A stretch of DNA of 64,000 nt from Pseudomonas sp. BN102 (GCF_029871245.1 NZ_SSON01000076.1:1-64000), one strand, 5' to 3'. Counted from the first letter of the stretch, positions 37,797 to 46,400 are shown. Made by a program: numbers and translations. Notes: a model not told the origin generated them from the letters alone.

Positions 37797-39686
37797 ATGT
37801 CGATGATCTCTGGATCCCCTCAAACGCTGCATAAGGCCCGTGAGCTGTTTTCTGAAGGGGGCACGTTGCCCGCTGGACTGATTCCGGCCGAACTTGCGAA
37901 CTCCTGGGAACGCTCGAGGCAAATTGGTCTCACGCCTCAGAGTCGTCGGCTTCACCACGGTCGACCCGCCAAGCAGCAAAGACAGGACACCCAGGAAGAA
38001 AACCAGCAACTGATCCGACATGTAACGCCTGAGATGCAGCTGCTCTGGCAATCGCTCATGGATCCTCGCTGGACCCTCCTTTGCATGAATCGAACCGGCG
38101 TCATCGTGCACGAGCGAAACGCTGAATCGGCGACCGCTGTCGAACTGAAGACACTCGTCACCGGAAGAGGCCTCAGCGAAATGGAGTTAGGCCCAACGGC
38201 GCCCAGCTGTGTCCTCAAGGAGGCACGCCCATTTACTGTAAGCGGCAGCCAGCACTACCTCTGCGAACTTGATCGCTTCTTCTGCGCCGCCGCCCCCATT
38301 CGCACCCCCGACGGACAATTGGTCGCCGTATTGAATGTCTCAGGCATTGATATGCAGCCGTCGTTGTGGCTCCAGGACCGCATCAATTTCACGGCGATCA
38401 GCGTTGAGAATCGCCTTTATGAGGATCTGCCGGATTGCTCGTTGCTGCACGTCCATGCGGACCCCCGCCTGATCGGTACGCCACTGGAAGGCATCATCAC
38501 CATTGATCCGCATGGGTATCTCCTCCACGCCAATCGCAGTGCCAGAAGCCTGCTTGGACTCGGCCTGGAAGAGCACTCGCGGCTGGCCATTTCCCTGGAA
38601 GCGCTGCTCGGTTCGCAAGGGCGGCGTGACCTCAGCAACCTGCAACGATTTCCAGGCGAGGTGCAGGAAATCTCGCTCTCTTCCGGACGCCGAATCTATG
38701 CACGCCTGCAAGGTTCGGAAAACTCGGCCGGGATAGTCTATCGAGCGCCCGAGCCCCCTCAGCCAGCACCGAAAACGGGGCCTTCGCCGTTCAACGAAGC
38801 CTCCCTCGACAATGCGTTCGATATATCCAGGCGAGCGTTTGTCGGGGACGTTTCCATTCTTGTTCAGGGCGAGACTGGAACGGGCAAGGAAGTATTCGCC
38901 AAATCCCTCCACGAAAGCCTCGCCGCCGATCGCCCTTTCGTCGCCATCAATTGCTCGGCGATTCCCTCGAACCTGATCGAAGCGGAACTGTTCGGTTATG
39001 TCGAAGGCGCCTTCACCGGGGGGCGCAAGGGCGGCGCGATGGGCAAGATCGAGGCAGCCAACGGGGGCACCCTGTTTCTCGATGAAATCGGTGATATGCC
39101 GATGGAGCTGCAAACGCGTTTCTTGAGAGTCTTGCAAGAACGCAAGCTGACCCGACTGGGTGATAACCGTGATGTTCAATTGGATATTCGGCTGATAAGC
39201 GCCTCCCACCGCGACCTCGAAGAGTTGGTGAGAAACGACCAGTTCCGCGAGGATCTTTTCTACCGAATCAACGGGTTTCGGGTCGTCCTCCCTCCTGTCC
39301 GAGCTAGGCTCAATATCCAAGGCCTGATCCAGAGCCTGCTTTCACATCTCTCCCCAGATGAGCCGAAGACGATATCCCCGGAGACCCTCGGCAAGCTGCT
39401 TGCCTATAGCTGGCCAGGAAACGTTCGCGAACTGCAGCAAGCCCTGAAAGTCGGCTGCATCCTGAGCGGTCCGGAGTCTGAAATATCCATGAGTCACTTC
39501 TCTCCAGACATGCAGGCCAAACTGGCCGCAGTCCCAGGCTCTGGGCCCATTTTCCAGTCCCCGTTGCGCCGCCAGGAGCGAGAAACCATTCGAGACTCCC
39601 TGGCACGCAATAACGGCAATATCTCGGCAACAGCCAGCCAACTGGGTATCTCGCGGACCACTCTCTACAAAAAGATGCGCGAATGA
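37797..39686 (+). CDS. Sigma-54-dependent transcriptional activator (AcoR-like)
   Basis: The 629-aa protein has an N-terminal sensory part with GAF-like features (about 60-220) and a PAS-like segment (about 225-310). A AAA+ domain follows with GETGTGKE (about 359-366), the sigma-54 loop GAFTGG (near 404; usually GAFTGA) and DEIGDMP. A Fis-type helix-turn-helix closes the protein (NISATASQLGISRTTLYKKM). This layout is that of AcoR-like regulators responding to alcohols, acetoin and similar compounds. It is divergent from the ALDH operon, which has a sigma-54 promoter, so it is almost certainly its activator. Confidence 0.9.
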   Translation: MSMISGSPQTLHKARELFSEGGTLPAGLIPAELANSWERSRQIGLTPQSRRLHHGRPAKQQRQDTQEENQQLIRHVTPEMQLLWQSLMDPRWTLLCMNRTGVIVHERNAESATAVELKTLVTGRGLSEMELGPTAPSCVLKEARPFTVSGSQHYLCELDRFFCAAAPIRTPDGQLVAVLNVSGIDMQPSLWLQDRINFTAISVENRLYEDLPDCSLLHVHADPRLIGTPLEGIITIDPHGYLLHANRSARSLLGLGLEEHSRLAISLEALLGSQGRRDLSNLQRFPGEVQEISLSSGRRIYARLQGSENSAGIVYRAPEPPQPAPKTGPSPFNEASLDNAFDISRRAFVGDVSILVQGETGTGKEVFAKSLHESLAADRPFVAINCSAIPSNLIEAELFGYVEGAFTGGRKGGAMGKIEAANGGTLFLDEIGDMPMELQTRFLRVLQERKLTRLGDNRDVQLDIRLISASHRDLEELVRNDQFREDLFYRINGFRVVLPPVRARLNIQGLIQSLLSHLSPDEPKTISPETLGKLLAYSWPGNVRELQQALKVGCILSGPESEISMSHFSPDMQAKLAAVPGSGPIFQSPLRRQERETIRDSLARNNGNISATASQLGISRTTLYKKMRE

Positions 39687-39954
39687 TTCAGCTTGCCCCG
39701 CATCGATTCGACCCGAGGCTGCACCTGATGTCCGGGCTTCCGCGGGTCGGTCATGTCAGGTAGATCGAAGCAAGCGGCAGCTTGATGGCGTACTTCCGCT
39801 TCGGATGGTCGCTGGGCGCTGTCGCAAAGGTGATCGCCAGTCCGAGAAGCTGAACACCAGTGCCTATGGACAGGCGCCAAAGGAAAGTTCGAGGCCATGG
39901 AGGCCTCGAAGGGGATGAATGGCCGAGAGAGGGTAAAGCCTGGCGTTCCGTCCT

Positions 39955-40830
39955 TCAGAGCTGGCCAGCCCGCTTCATCGCGCGCAAGCCCAGGGCCGCC
40001 AGGTCCAGTTGGCCTTCGCCCTGGGCCATGGCCTCCAGCAAGGCATCGCGCAGGACGCTGGCGAACGGCAGCGGGACATGCTTGGCCTCGCCCGCGCTCA
40101 GCGCAAGACCGACATCCTTCAGTCCCAAGGCGAGCTTGAACGCCGGCTCAGTGACGCGGCGCTCAGCGATCAGCGCACCGTAGCCTTTGTAGACTGGGGA
40201 GGCGAACAGCGTATTGGTCAGAATCTCCAACAGCTCCGCCGCCTGGACGCCATGACCCTGAGCCAGGGCCGACGCCTCGCCCATGGCCTCAATGGCACTG
40301 ATCAGCATGAAGTTGCCGGCAATCTTCACCACATTGGCCCGCACCGGGTCCACCCCGAGCGGCCAGCACTTCTGGCCCAGGACATCGAGCAGCGGCTGGA
40401 CCTTGGCGACGGCATCCGAGGGACCGGCCACCAGGATGTTCAGCCGCCCTGCCGCGGCGACCTCGCTGCGCCCGAATACCGGGGCCGCGACGTAAGCCAG
40501 CCCGGCTTCGGCATGACGCGCCACCAACTCGGAGACAAACGCCACCGATAAAGTCGCCATGCTCAGGTGGATGAGCCCCGGTCGGGCTACGTTCAATGCC
40601 CCGCTATCGAGGATCACCTCGCGGGTCGAATGGTCGTCCGCAAGCATGGAGATGACCACCTCGGCGTCAAAAGCCTCGGCTGGCGAATCAGCGACTGTGG
40701 CGCCTTGGGCCGCCAACTCCGTGGCCGCCTCGCGGGAGCGGTTCCAGACGCATACGTCGTGGCCTGCCATTAGCAGGTTGGCTGCCATCGGTTGCCCCAT
40801 GGCGCCTAACCCCAGGAACCCAATTTGCAT
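39955..40830 (-). CDS. 3-hydroxyisobutyrate dehydrogenase-like NAD(P) oxidoreductase
   Basis: A 291-aa beta-hydroxyacid dehydrogenase family protein. It shows the coenzyme motif GFLGLGAMGQPMAANL at the N-terminus, the substrate-binding area around VAAPVFGRSEVAAAG and the catalytic Lys in VVKIAGNFML (about residue 169). Relatives reduce glyoxylate, succinic semialdehyde or similar carbonyls. It is the last gene of the presumed operon SDR-XapX-ABM-reductase, 48 bp after the ABM gene. A carbonyl-detoxifying reductase is the simplest reading. Confidence 0.85.
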   Translation of the reverse strand: MQIGFLGLGAMGQPMAANLLMAGHDVCVWNRSREAATELAAQGATVADSPAEAFDAEVVISMLADDHSTREVILDSGALNVARPGLIHLSMATLSVAFVSELVARHAEAGLAYVAAPVFGRSEVAAAGRLNILVAGPSDAVAKVQPLLDVLGQKCWPLGVDPVRANVVKIAGNFMLISAIEAMGEASALAQGHGVQAAELLEILTNTLFASPVYKGYGALIAERRVTEPAFKLALGLKDVGLALSAGEAKHVPLPFASVLRDALLEAMAQGEGQLDLAALGLRAMKRAGQL

Positions 40831-40878
40831 GACGATACCCTCTTCTTTAGAAAAGGCGGCGAGCGCCGGCTTCGACGG

Positions 40879-41202
40879 TCACTCGACTGCTTTCAGGTAG
40901 CTGCGAACCGGGTCAAGGAACTCCAGGGTGCGCGGCGCCTTCAGCAACGAGGGGAGGATAGCCTCGTAGTCCCTGCGATAGTCGACGTTCAGGTGGTGAT
41001 CCCGGAAATGCTGCTCACTGCAGGCCCAGGTTTCGAAGAGTACGAGGGTGTCTGGGTCTTCGACCGAACGATGCAGATAGGTGTTGATGAAATCGGGCTC
41101 CTTGGACATCTGATCGAGCACGTACAGGAGCTTGGATTCGAGCTCTTCGCGATGTTCCGGCTTGCCCGGCAGGTGGACGATGAAGGCAATGGTCTGACTC
41201 AT
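40879..41202 (-). CDS. ABM-superfamily (YgiN-like) monooxygenase
   Basis: The 107-aa protein is an antibiotic-biosynthesis-monooxygenase-type dimeric ferredoxin-like fold: IAFIVHLPGKPEHREELESKLL, EPDFINTYLHRSVEDPDTLVLFETW and FRDHHLNVDYRRDYE. YgiN relatives act on quinols, which fits the neighbouring flavoprotein and GST. ATG 41202 follows GGAGAATTCTC; a longer in-frame form upstream has no family similarity. Confidence 0.85.
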   Translation of the reverse strand: MSQTIAFIVHLPGKPEHREELESKLLYVLDQMSKEPDFINTYLHRSVEDPDTLVLFETWACSEQHFRDHHLNVDYRRDYEAILPSLLKAPRTLEFLDPVRSYLKAVE

Positions 41203-41282
41203 GAGAATTCTCCGGCGATAGTTGCCCTGCCTCACGCAGGGTTCATATGAGGTGATGTGCGGTTCGGTGTTCGTTCCCGCGT

Positions 41283-41570
41283 TCAGCTGCTGCTGTTGGC
41301 ATCCTTGCCGGAGGCGCTGGGCCCCTCTTTGGGTGGCTGCTCTTGCGAGACTCCACCGACCGAGGGCATCCACTCCATCGAGTGCCCGGCGTCACTTGGC
41401 GAATGGCCTGCGCCGATCCGCTTGGCGAACGGAACGAGTTGCTCGCCCAGCAGAATGCCGAGCAGCCCAACAAGGGCGATGATCGGTGGCGCCGGAGAGC
41501 GAACGCCCAGCACCGCATAGATCGAGCCGACCAATACACCTGTCGCCAGGGAAAGCAGATAAATCTTCAT
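41283..41570 (-). CDS. XapX domain-containing small membrane protein
   Basis: A 95-aa protein starting MKIYLLSLATGVLVGSIYAVLGVRSPAPP, with two hydrophobic segments (about 3-22 and 30-48): the XapX/DUF1427 signature. A hydrophilic Ser/Pro-rich tail follows. Function is unknown; it is often co-encoded with quinone- or carbonyl-handling enzymes. It lies between the SDR and ABM genes on the same strand. Confidence 0.8.
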   Translation of the reverse strand: MKIYLLSLATGVLVGSIYAVLGVRSPAPPIIALVGLLGILLGEQLVPFAKRIGAGHSPSDAGHSMEWMPSVGGVSQEQPPKEGPSASGKDANSSS

Positions 41571-41645
41571 GATGGTTCGGTCCGTGTTCGCCTGGGCGGA
41601 TAGCAGGATGGCCGCGTGTCCCCAGGGACATACGGACACCTTCAC

Positions 41646-42389
41646 TCACGCGTTGAAGCCACCGTCGATGGTCAGGCTGGCCCCGGTTACGAAGCCCGCT
41701 TCCGGGCCGGCCACGTAGGCCACCATTGCGGCGATTTCGTCTGGGTGGGCATGGCGCTGGAGGGCCATGATGCCGTGCATGGCCTCGGCAAAATCGCCCA
41801 CTTCCGGATTCATGTCGGTGTTGGTCGGGCCAGGCTGCACGTTATTGACAGTGATGCCCTTGTGTCCCAGGTCGCGGGCCAGGCCCTGTACCAGGCCCTG
41901 CAGTGCCGACTTGCTCATGGCATAGGCGCTGCCACCGGGGAACGGCATGCGCTCTGCGTTGCAACTGCCGATATTGATGATCCGGCCCCCCTGCCCCATG
42001 TGCGGCACGGCAGCCTTGGCCGCAACGAAGGCCGCTCGAACGTTGATCGCCAGGGTCTTGTCGAAGTCCTCCAGCGAAAAGTCGTCCAGCGTGCCCAGTA
42101 GCAGCACCCCTGCGTTGTTGACGAGAATGTCGATCTTGCCCAGTTGCTGCGCAATGCTGTCGATGGCACGGGTGAGCGACGCAGCGTCAGCGACGTCGGC
42201 CTGCAGCGCAATGGAACGACCACCTGCGGCGGCAACCTCTGCCGCCAGTTCGTTGGCGGCGGCAGTCGAGCTTTGATAGGTGAAGGCCACCGTGGCGCCT
42301 TCGCGAGCCAGGCGACGGACGATGGCAGCACCGATACCACGGCCGCCGCCGGTTACGAAGGCAACTTTGCCGGAAAGAGTCTGAGTCAT
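41646..42389 (-). CDS. Short-chain dehydrogenase/reductase
   Basis: The 247-aa classical SDR has TGGGRGIG (about 13-20), NNAG (about 89-92), the catalytic Ser in NIGSCN and YAMSK (Tyr and Lys of the active site), ending in TGASLTIDGGFNA. It resembles 3-oxoacyl-ACP-reductase-type enzymes; the true substrate is unknown. ATG 42389 is chosen as the start of the fold. It is first in the minus-strand operon and has a TTCGA-N5-TCGAA dyad about 185 bp upstream. Confidence 0.9.
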   Translation of the reverse strand: MTQTLSGKVAFVTGGGRGIGAAIVRRLAREGATVAFTYQSSTAAANELAAEVAAAGGRSIALQADVADAASLTRAIDSIAQQLGKIDILVNNAGVLLLGTLDDFSLEDFDKTLAINVRAAFVAAKAAVPHMGQGGRIINIGSCNAERMPFPGGSAYAMSKSALQGLVQGLARDLGHKGITVNNVQPGPTNTDMNPEVGDFAEAMHGIMALQRHAHPDEIAAMVAYVAGPEAGFVTGASLTIDGGFNA

Positions 42390-42573
42390 GTCATGTCTCC
42401 TGATGAGCAAGGGCGTGAAATGCGGGGCGGCGCCAGGGCTCCTGGGCCGCCTCTAAAGACTAGCCGCTACCGGGAACACCCCGGACTGGCCCACACACTG
42501 GTGCCATTCGAGCGGTCGGCAATCAATGGTGGAGCAGCCCCTCGCGGATGACGTACCAGTATCTTGGCGGACT

Positions 42574-42592
42574 CGTTCGACTTCATCGAACG
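42574..42592. promoter_or_regulatory. LysR operator candidate 1 (CGTTCGA-N5-TCGAACG)
   Basis: A perfect 7-bp inverted repeat in the 338-bp gap upstream of the SDR operon. The rest of this gap holds no supportable gene. The same dyad with the same spacing, including flanking ACT and T bases, recurs at 43467-43485. Confidence 0.6.
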
Positions 42593-42727
42593 TACTCGCC
42601 GGGCAAGCCAAACCGAGGCGAGAATCACCTCCACCCGCAGAAAACCGCGCACAGCGCTGGCGAGCGGACCCGACACTCCTTGCCCGCCGTCAAGCGGGCT
42701 GAGTGGTTTCCGAAGCGATATCCGGAA

Positions 42728-43363
42728 TCAGGAAAGTGCGGTTTCTTGTTGCAGACCTTGCATCCCTGCCAGTACGCGCCGCCCGGCCGCCATCTGGCGC
42801 GCCACCTCGGCAACTCGAGCACCGAGGTGTTCAGCCGTAAGCAGGTCCGCGCTTGGCGGCGCGACTTCAGCGCTTACATCGGCATCCGACTGCGCCGCGG
42901 CGCCGAGCCAGAAGCTATGACGGTTCAACATATCCTCGGTCGACTTGGAATTGTTGTGCCCCGGCGGCAAGCCCAGATTGACCCAGTGCATGCCATGCTG
43001 GGCGGCGAAGATCGAGAGCTGCTGCAAGGTCGCAAGTTTGTCGCCGGAACGTGAGGCGGCATTGGTGAAGCCGGCCGCGATCTTGTCGATCCATACGCCG
43101 CCCTTGGCGAACACTGTCCTCGAGGTTGCATCCATGAAGGCTTTGAACTGGGCCGAGGCGCTGCCCATGTAGGTCGGCGAACCGAAGATGATGGCATCCG
43201 CACCTTCCAGGATTTCCCAGTACTGGTCGATGTCTTCAACACTGATCAGCAGGCTTTCAGTGTCGGCGACACGACCTGCGCCACTGGCTACGGCCTGCGC
43301 CTGCTTCGCGGTGTGGCCATAGCCACTGTGATAAACGATGGCAACGCGAGTTTGGGTAGTCAT
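42728..43363 (-). CDS. WrbA-like flavodoxin-fold NAD(P)H:quinone oxidoreductase
   Basis: The 211-aa FMN-binding protein has the phosphate loop VYHSGYGHTAKQAQAV at the N-terminus, the GSPTYMGSASAQFKAFMD loop and a central region KLATLQQLSIFAAQHGMHWVNLGLP, the pattern of NADPH-dependent FMN reductases and WrbA. Two-electron quinone reduction would fit the nearby YgiN-like and GST genes. An operator-like dyad lies 104 bp upstream of its start. Confidence 0.87.
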   Translation of the reverse strand: MTTQTRVAIVYHSGYGHTAKQAQAVASGAGRVADTESLLISVEDIDQYWEILEGADAIIFGSPTYMGSASAQFKAFMDATSRTVFAKGGVWIDKIAAGFTNAASRSGDKLATLQQLSIFAAQHGMHWVNLGLPPGHNNSKSTEDMLNRHSFWLGAAAQSDADVSAEVAPPSADLLTAEHLGARVAEVARQMAAGRRVLAGMQGLQQETALS

Positions 43364-43466
43364 GACGTGTCCTCAAGGTTCAGGGAGCCGACCAGGGATT
43401 GGCTGCGACTTGAGGCAGATACTGCGCGCCACCTGTTCGATTGACGCACCAATATCTCGAGCCACT

Positions 43467-43485
43467 CGTTCGAATGTGTCGAACG
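43467..43485. promoter_or_regulatory. LysR operator candidate 2 (CGTTCGA-N5-TCGAACG)
   Basis: A perfect 7-bp inverted repeat between the flavoprotein gene and the LysR gene, upstream of the flavoprotein. It matches site 1 in sequence and spacing; the dyads probably bind the LysR protein encoded at 43553-44470. Confidence 0.6.
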
Positions 43486-43552
43486 TTCTGTTGATTGCTC
43501 CCGCCAGCCCGCAGTTCTGACCTTGAGGAGTGCGGGCGAGCTTGAGCCGAAC

Positions 43553-44470
43553 TCAAACGGGAATGGGAAGCCCCTGAATCAGTCGAGCTGCCAACGTCGG
43601 TTGGCGCAGCTGCTCCAGCCACCATTCCATGGCGCGCCCCTGGTGATCCCCCTGCCAGCCGACATAGAGAATGTTCGGCTCACGCGGATCGGTCGTCTCC
43701 TTCTCTACCAGTTCCCCCCGTTCCAGCAACGCCAGCACGCGTTGGCGGGGCAACCAACCGACCCCCAGTCCGGCGCGCTGGGCAAGCACTTTCGCCCGCA
43801 TGCTGGGCACCGCCAGGGTGCCCTGCCCCGCCGACACTCCGTAAGTGCGTCCCTCGGCACTGCGCGAGGTGTCCGCGACCACGACCGCCCGATGTTCCGC
43901 CAGCATGTCCCGGCTGATGGGTTGCTTGACGCGGGCCAGCGGATGCCTGGGCGAAATGGCGAAAACCCACTCCATCACCCCCAGCTCGAACCAGCGCAGC
44001 GTGGCAATCTTGGGCGGTTCGTTGGTCGCACCGATCACCAGATCCGCTCGACCGTCGCGCAACCCTTCCCAGGTGCCGCGCAGGACCTCGTGGGTGATCC
44101 GCAAGGGGACCCCCGACTTCAGCTTATCGAAGGACTGGATCATCGGTAGCAGGGTTTCGAACTCCAGTACTTCGTCGGTGACGATCCACAAGCGGCTTTC
44201 CCAACCGTTGGCCACCTGCTGCACGCGCTGTGTCAGGCGCGCCATGTCCTGGCTGAGCCGCGCCGCCTCCTGCACCAGCAACTGGCCGGCCGGGGTCAAC
44301 TGCAGGCGATAGCGTCGGCGGTCGAACAGCAGCGCATCGAAGCGCTCCTCCAACTGGCGGGCGGCATAGGAGACGGTGGAGGGCGCTTTGCCCAGTTGCG
44401 CCGCGGCGCGGGACAGGCTACCGGTTTCGCGGATGGCCTCCAGCAAGGCAAGTTCTTCCTGAGAAAACAT
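43553..44470 (-). CDS. LysR-family regulator of the SDR/WrbA/GST genes
   Basis: The 305-aa protein has a LysR winged helix (EELALLEAIRETGSLSRAAAQLGKAPSTVSYAARQLEERFDALLFDR) and a typical effector domain. ATG 44470 is used because the helix-turn-helix begins there; in-frame ATGs further up lie in the divergent promoter region. A third TTCGA-N5-TCGAA dyad lies directly in front of its start, suggesting autoregulation and control of the divergent GST gene. Confidence 0.9.
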   Translation of the reverse strand: MFSQEELALLEAIRETGSLSRAAAQLGKAPSTVSYAARQLEERFDALLFDRRRYRLQLTPAGQLLVQEAARLSQDMARLTQRVQQVANGWESRLWIVTDEVLEFETLLPMIQSFDKLKSGVPLRITHEVLRGTWEGLRDGRADLVIGATNEPPKIATLRWFELGVMEWVFAISPRHPLARVKQPISRDMLAEHRAVVVADTSRSAEGRTYGVSAGQGTLAVPSMRAKVLAQRAGLGVGWLPRQRVLALLERGELVEKETTDPREPNILYVGWQGDHQGRAMEWWLEQLRQPTLAARLIQGLPIPV

Positions 44471-44471
44471 G

Positions 44472-44486
44472 TTCGAAACCTTCGAA
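44472..44486. promoter_or_regulatory. LysR operator candidate 3 (TTCGA-N5-TCGAA)
   Basis: The same dyad core and spacing as at 42574 and 43467 occurs immediately upstream of the LysR start codon, between LysR and the divergent GST gene. Confidence 0.5.
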
Positions 44487-44634
44487 GGTCGACACCTAAT
44501 CGATGGTACGTCTGGCTGCGCCGGCTCGTCCAACATGGCCCCACGGTTGCCCCTGCCAGACCAGGTGCAGCCACAGGGCCTGAGCCGGGCATCCTCCGCG
44601 CCGGGCACACACCTTCCGCCACCGAGTACGCCCC

Positions 44635-45306
44635 ATGATCCAGTTCTACTTTCACCCCTCTCCGAACCCGATGAAAGTCGCCCTTCTGCTGGAAGAGTTG
44701 CAGCTTCCCTATGAGCTGATCGCCGTCGATACCTTCAAGGGCGAGCAGCATTCGCCGGCCTTCCGCAAGATCAACCCAAACGGCAAGGTCCCGGCCCTGG
44801 CTGACGGCGAGGCTACGCTGTTCGACTCCCAAGCCATCCTTCTGCACCTGGCCGAGAAGCACCAGCAGTTTCTGCCCACCTCGGTAGAGGGCCGAGCTGA
44901 ATTGCTGTCATGGCTGTTCTTCATCGCCACCGGCCTATCGCCCTTCTCCGGCCAGGCCGTGCACTTCCTCCACCACGCGCCAGAGGCGCTGCCCTATGCG
45001 CGCAACCGCTACCTGAAGGAAGTCGAGCGCCACTACGCCATTCTCGACGAGCGCCTGGCCGACTCCCGCTACCTGGTCGGCGGGGCGTACAGCATTGCTG
45101 ACATGGCACTGTGGGGTTGGGCCAACTACGCGCCGTACATCTTTGGTGAGCAGGGCCTGGCCGCCTACCCCAACGTCAAGCGCCTGTTCGATGAAATATC
45201 CGACCGGCCCGCCGCGCAGCGCGCTCACACACTGAAAGACAAGGTAACCCTCAAAGCCGACTTCGACGAGGAAACCCGCCGCGCGCTGTTCCCGCAGAAC
45301 ACCTGA
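44635..45306 (+). CDS. Glutathione S-transferase
   Basis: The 223-aa protein has an N-terminal thioredoxin-like GST domain (FYFHPSPNPMKVALLLEEL, INPNGKVPALADG, LFDSQAILLHLAEK) and a helical C-terminal domain (YLVGGAYSIADMALWGWANY). It resembles bacterial nu/theta-type GSTs that conjugate or reduce electrophiles. It is divergent from the LysR gene and shares the operator-like region. Confidence 0.9.
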   Translation: MIQFYFHPSPNPMKVALLLEELQLPYELIAVDTFKGEQHSPAFRKINPNGKVPALADGEATLFDSQAILLHLAEKHQQFLPTSVEGRAELLSWLFFIATGLSPFSGQAVHFLHHAPEALPYARNRYLKEVERHYAILDERLADSRYLVGGAYSIADMALWGWANYAPYIFGEQGLAAYPNVKRLFDEISDRPAAQRAHTLKDKVTLKADFDEETRRALFPQNT

Positions 45307-45396
45307 CCGCACCTGAAATTGGCACAGCCTGGGCGTAGCGGTCATTCGCCGCCCAGGCCATCCCTCTGTTCACCCTAGACGAAATCGGAGAAGACC

Positions 45397-45562
45397 ATGC
45401 CCGCATCGCTGATTGCGACAATCCTGGCGTCCACCCTCACTCTTGTCTCTACCGCCTTCCATGGGTTGGCCAATGCGGCAGCCCTTGACACTCCTGCGGC
45501 CGAGGTCTAGTCGGCAGCGACGAGAATTCAGGATGGCAAAGCCGAGGTCAACGGCGTGCGTT
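45397..45562 (+). pseudogene. Truncated exported alpha/beta hydrolase (N-terminal fragment)
   Basis: A good ribosome-binding site (GGAGAAGA) and ATG 45397 begin a signal peptide of about 28 residues. The frame then hits TAG at 45508-45510 after 37 codons. Beyond the stop it continues [17 protein letters not shown], the usual opening of exported epoxide-hydrolase-like proteins, where CAG instead of TAG would be expected. Similarity stops at about 45556-45562, where it abuts a catalase fragment on the opposite strand. So the gene has both a nonsense codon and a deletion of about 85 percent of its length. Confidence 0.6.
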
Positions 45563-45727
45563 GGCGTGCATGCGCCGCTCGGGAATCACCTCGCGGTCAA
45601 AGTGGGCGAGCTTCTCCAGAAACCAGACGTCTTGCAGCAGCGCCGGGCCGCGCGGGCCGGCGGTCTGGGTGTTGTTGTTGTCAACGACGGGGGCGCCGAC
45701 GGCGTTGGTCAGCTTGTTCTTCGACAT
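45548..45727 (-). pseudogene. Truncated catalase (N-terminal fragment)
   Basis: On the minus strand ATG 45727 starts [19 protein letters not shown] followed by [19 protein letters not shown] and [14 protein letters not shown], the unmistakable N-terminus of a small-subunit haem catalase. After RRMHA the sequence changes to NARR and a stop at 45548-45550, exactly where the hydrolase fragment begins on the other strand. About 57 of about 480 residues remain. The gene lies 13 bp after the isochorismatase-like gene, so it was probably the last gene of that operon before a recombination event. Confidence 0.85.
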
Positions 45728-45740
45728 GACAGGTTGATCC

Positions 45741-46351
45741 TCAGGCCAATGCGCCGATCAGGTCGGCTGTTGTGACGATGGCGTGGGCGAAGGTCGGCTC
45801 GTTGATCTCGTGGGCGGCGTTCAGTGCCTCCTCGGAGAAGGCCGCGTGGCGTCGCGCACCAGGGTGACGTGGTAGCCCAGTTCGGCGGCAAAGCGCGAGG
45901 TGGCCTCGATGCAGGTATTGGCCAGCAGGCCGACGACTATCACCCGGCGCACCGCGTGCTGCTTGAGGTGCAGGTCGAGGTCGGTATTGGCAAAGCCGCT
46001 GCCGCCCCAGTGCTCCTGCACGACCACGTCCCCGTCATGGGGCTGGAAGTCCGGGTGCCATTCGCCGCCCCAGCTGCCGACGGCGAACACCTGGGCGCTC
46101 GCCGCGCCCAGTTGGTAGGGACTGGGGTGCAGCCAGCCCTGGAAGTCGCTGGGCCGCGCGCGGTGGTGCGGCACGTAGAAGATGCAGATGCCGGACCGGC
46201 GCGCGGCGGCCACCACGGCGCGCAGGTTGGCCAGGGTGCCGAGACGCTCGGCCACCGGCTTGGCCAGCCCGGTAAGCTTGCCGCCCTCGCTGAGGAAGTC
46301 GTTGTAGGGGTCGACCAGCAGCAGGCCGGTGTCCTGTTTCGAATAACCCAT
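45741..46351 (-). pseudogene. Isochorismatase-family hydrolase with a C-terminal frameshift
   Basis: The reading frame from ATG 46351 (GGAG upstream) gives an isochorismatase/cysteine-hydrolase fold: TGLLLVDPYNDFL with the catalytic Asp, RAVVAAARRSG, VVVQEHWGGSGFANTDLD and GLLANTCIEATSRFAAELGY with the nucleophilic Cys. It goes out of frame near 45846, ending early at RDATRPSPRRH (stop at 45821). Restoring one base near 45846 would give ATAAFSEEALNAAHEIN and end at the TGA at 45741. The catalytic core is complete, so this may be a recent mutation or a sequencing error. Confidence 0.75.
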
Positions 46352-46400
46352 GATGTACTCCACGAAGTGAAGCGGCGCCGGTTGGGCGCCGCGTGGTTCA

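Noticed and set aside
39687-39898. Possible gene remnant (minus strand) between the AcoR-like gene and the reductase gene.
   Set aside because: One frame gives a short plausible tail (KRKYAIKLPLASIYL) but it could not be tied to any family and has no intact structure.
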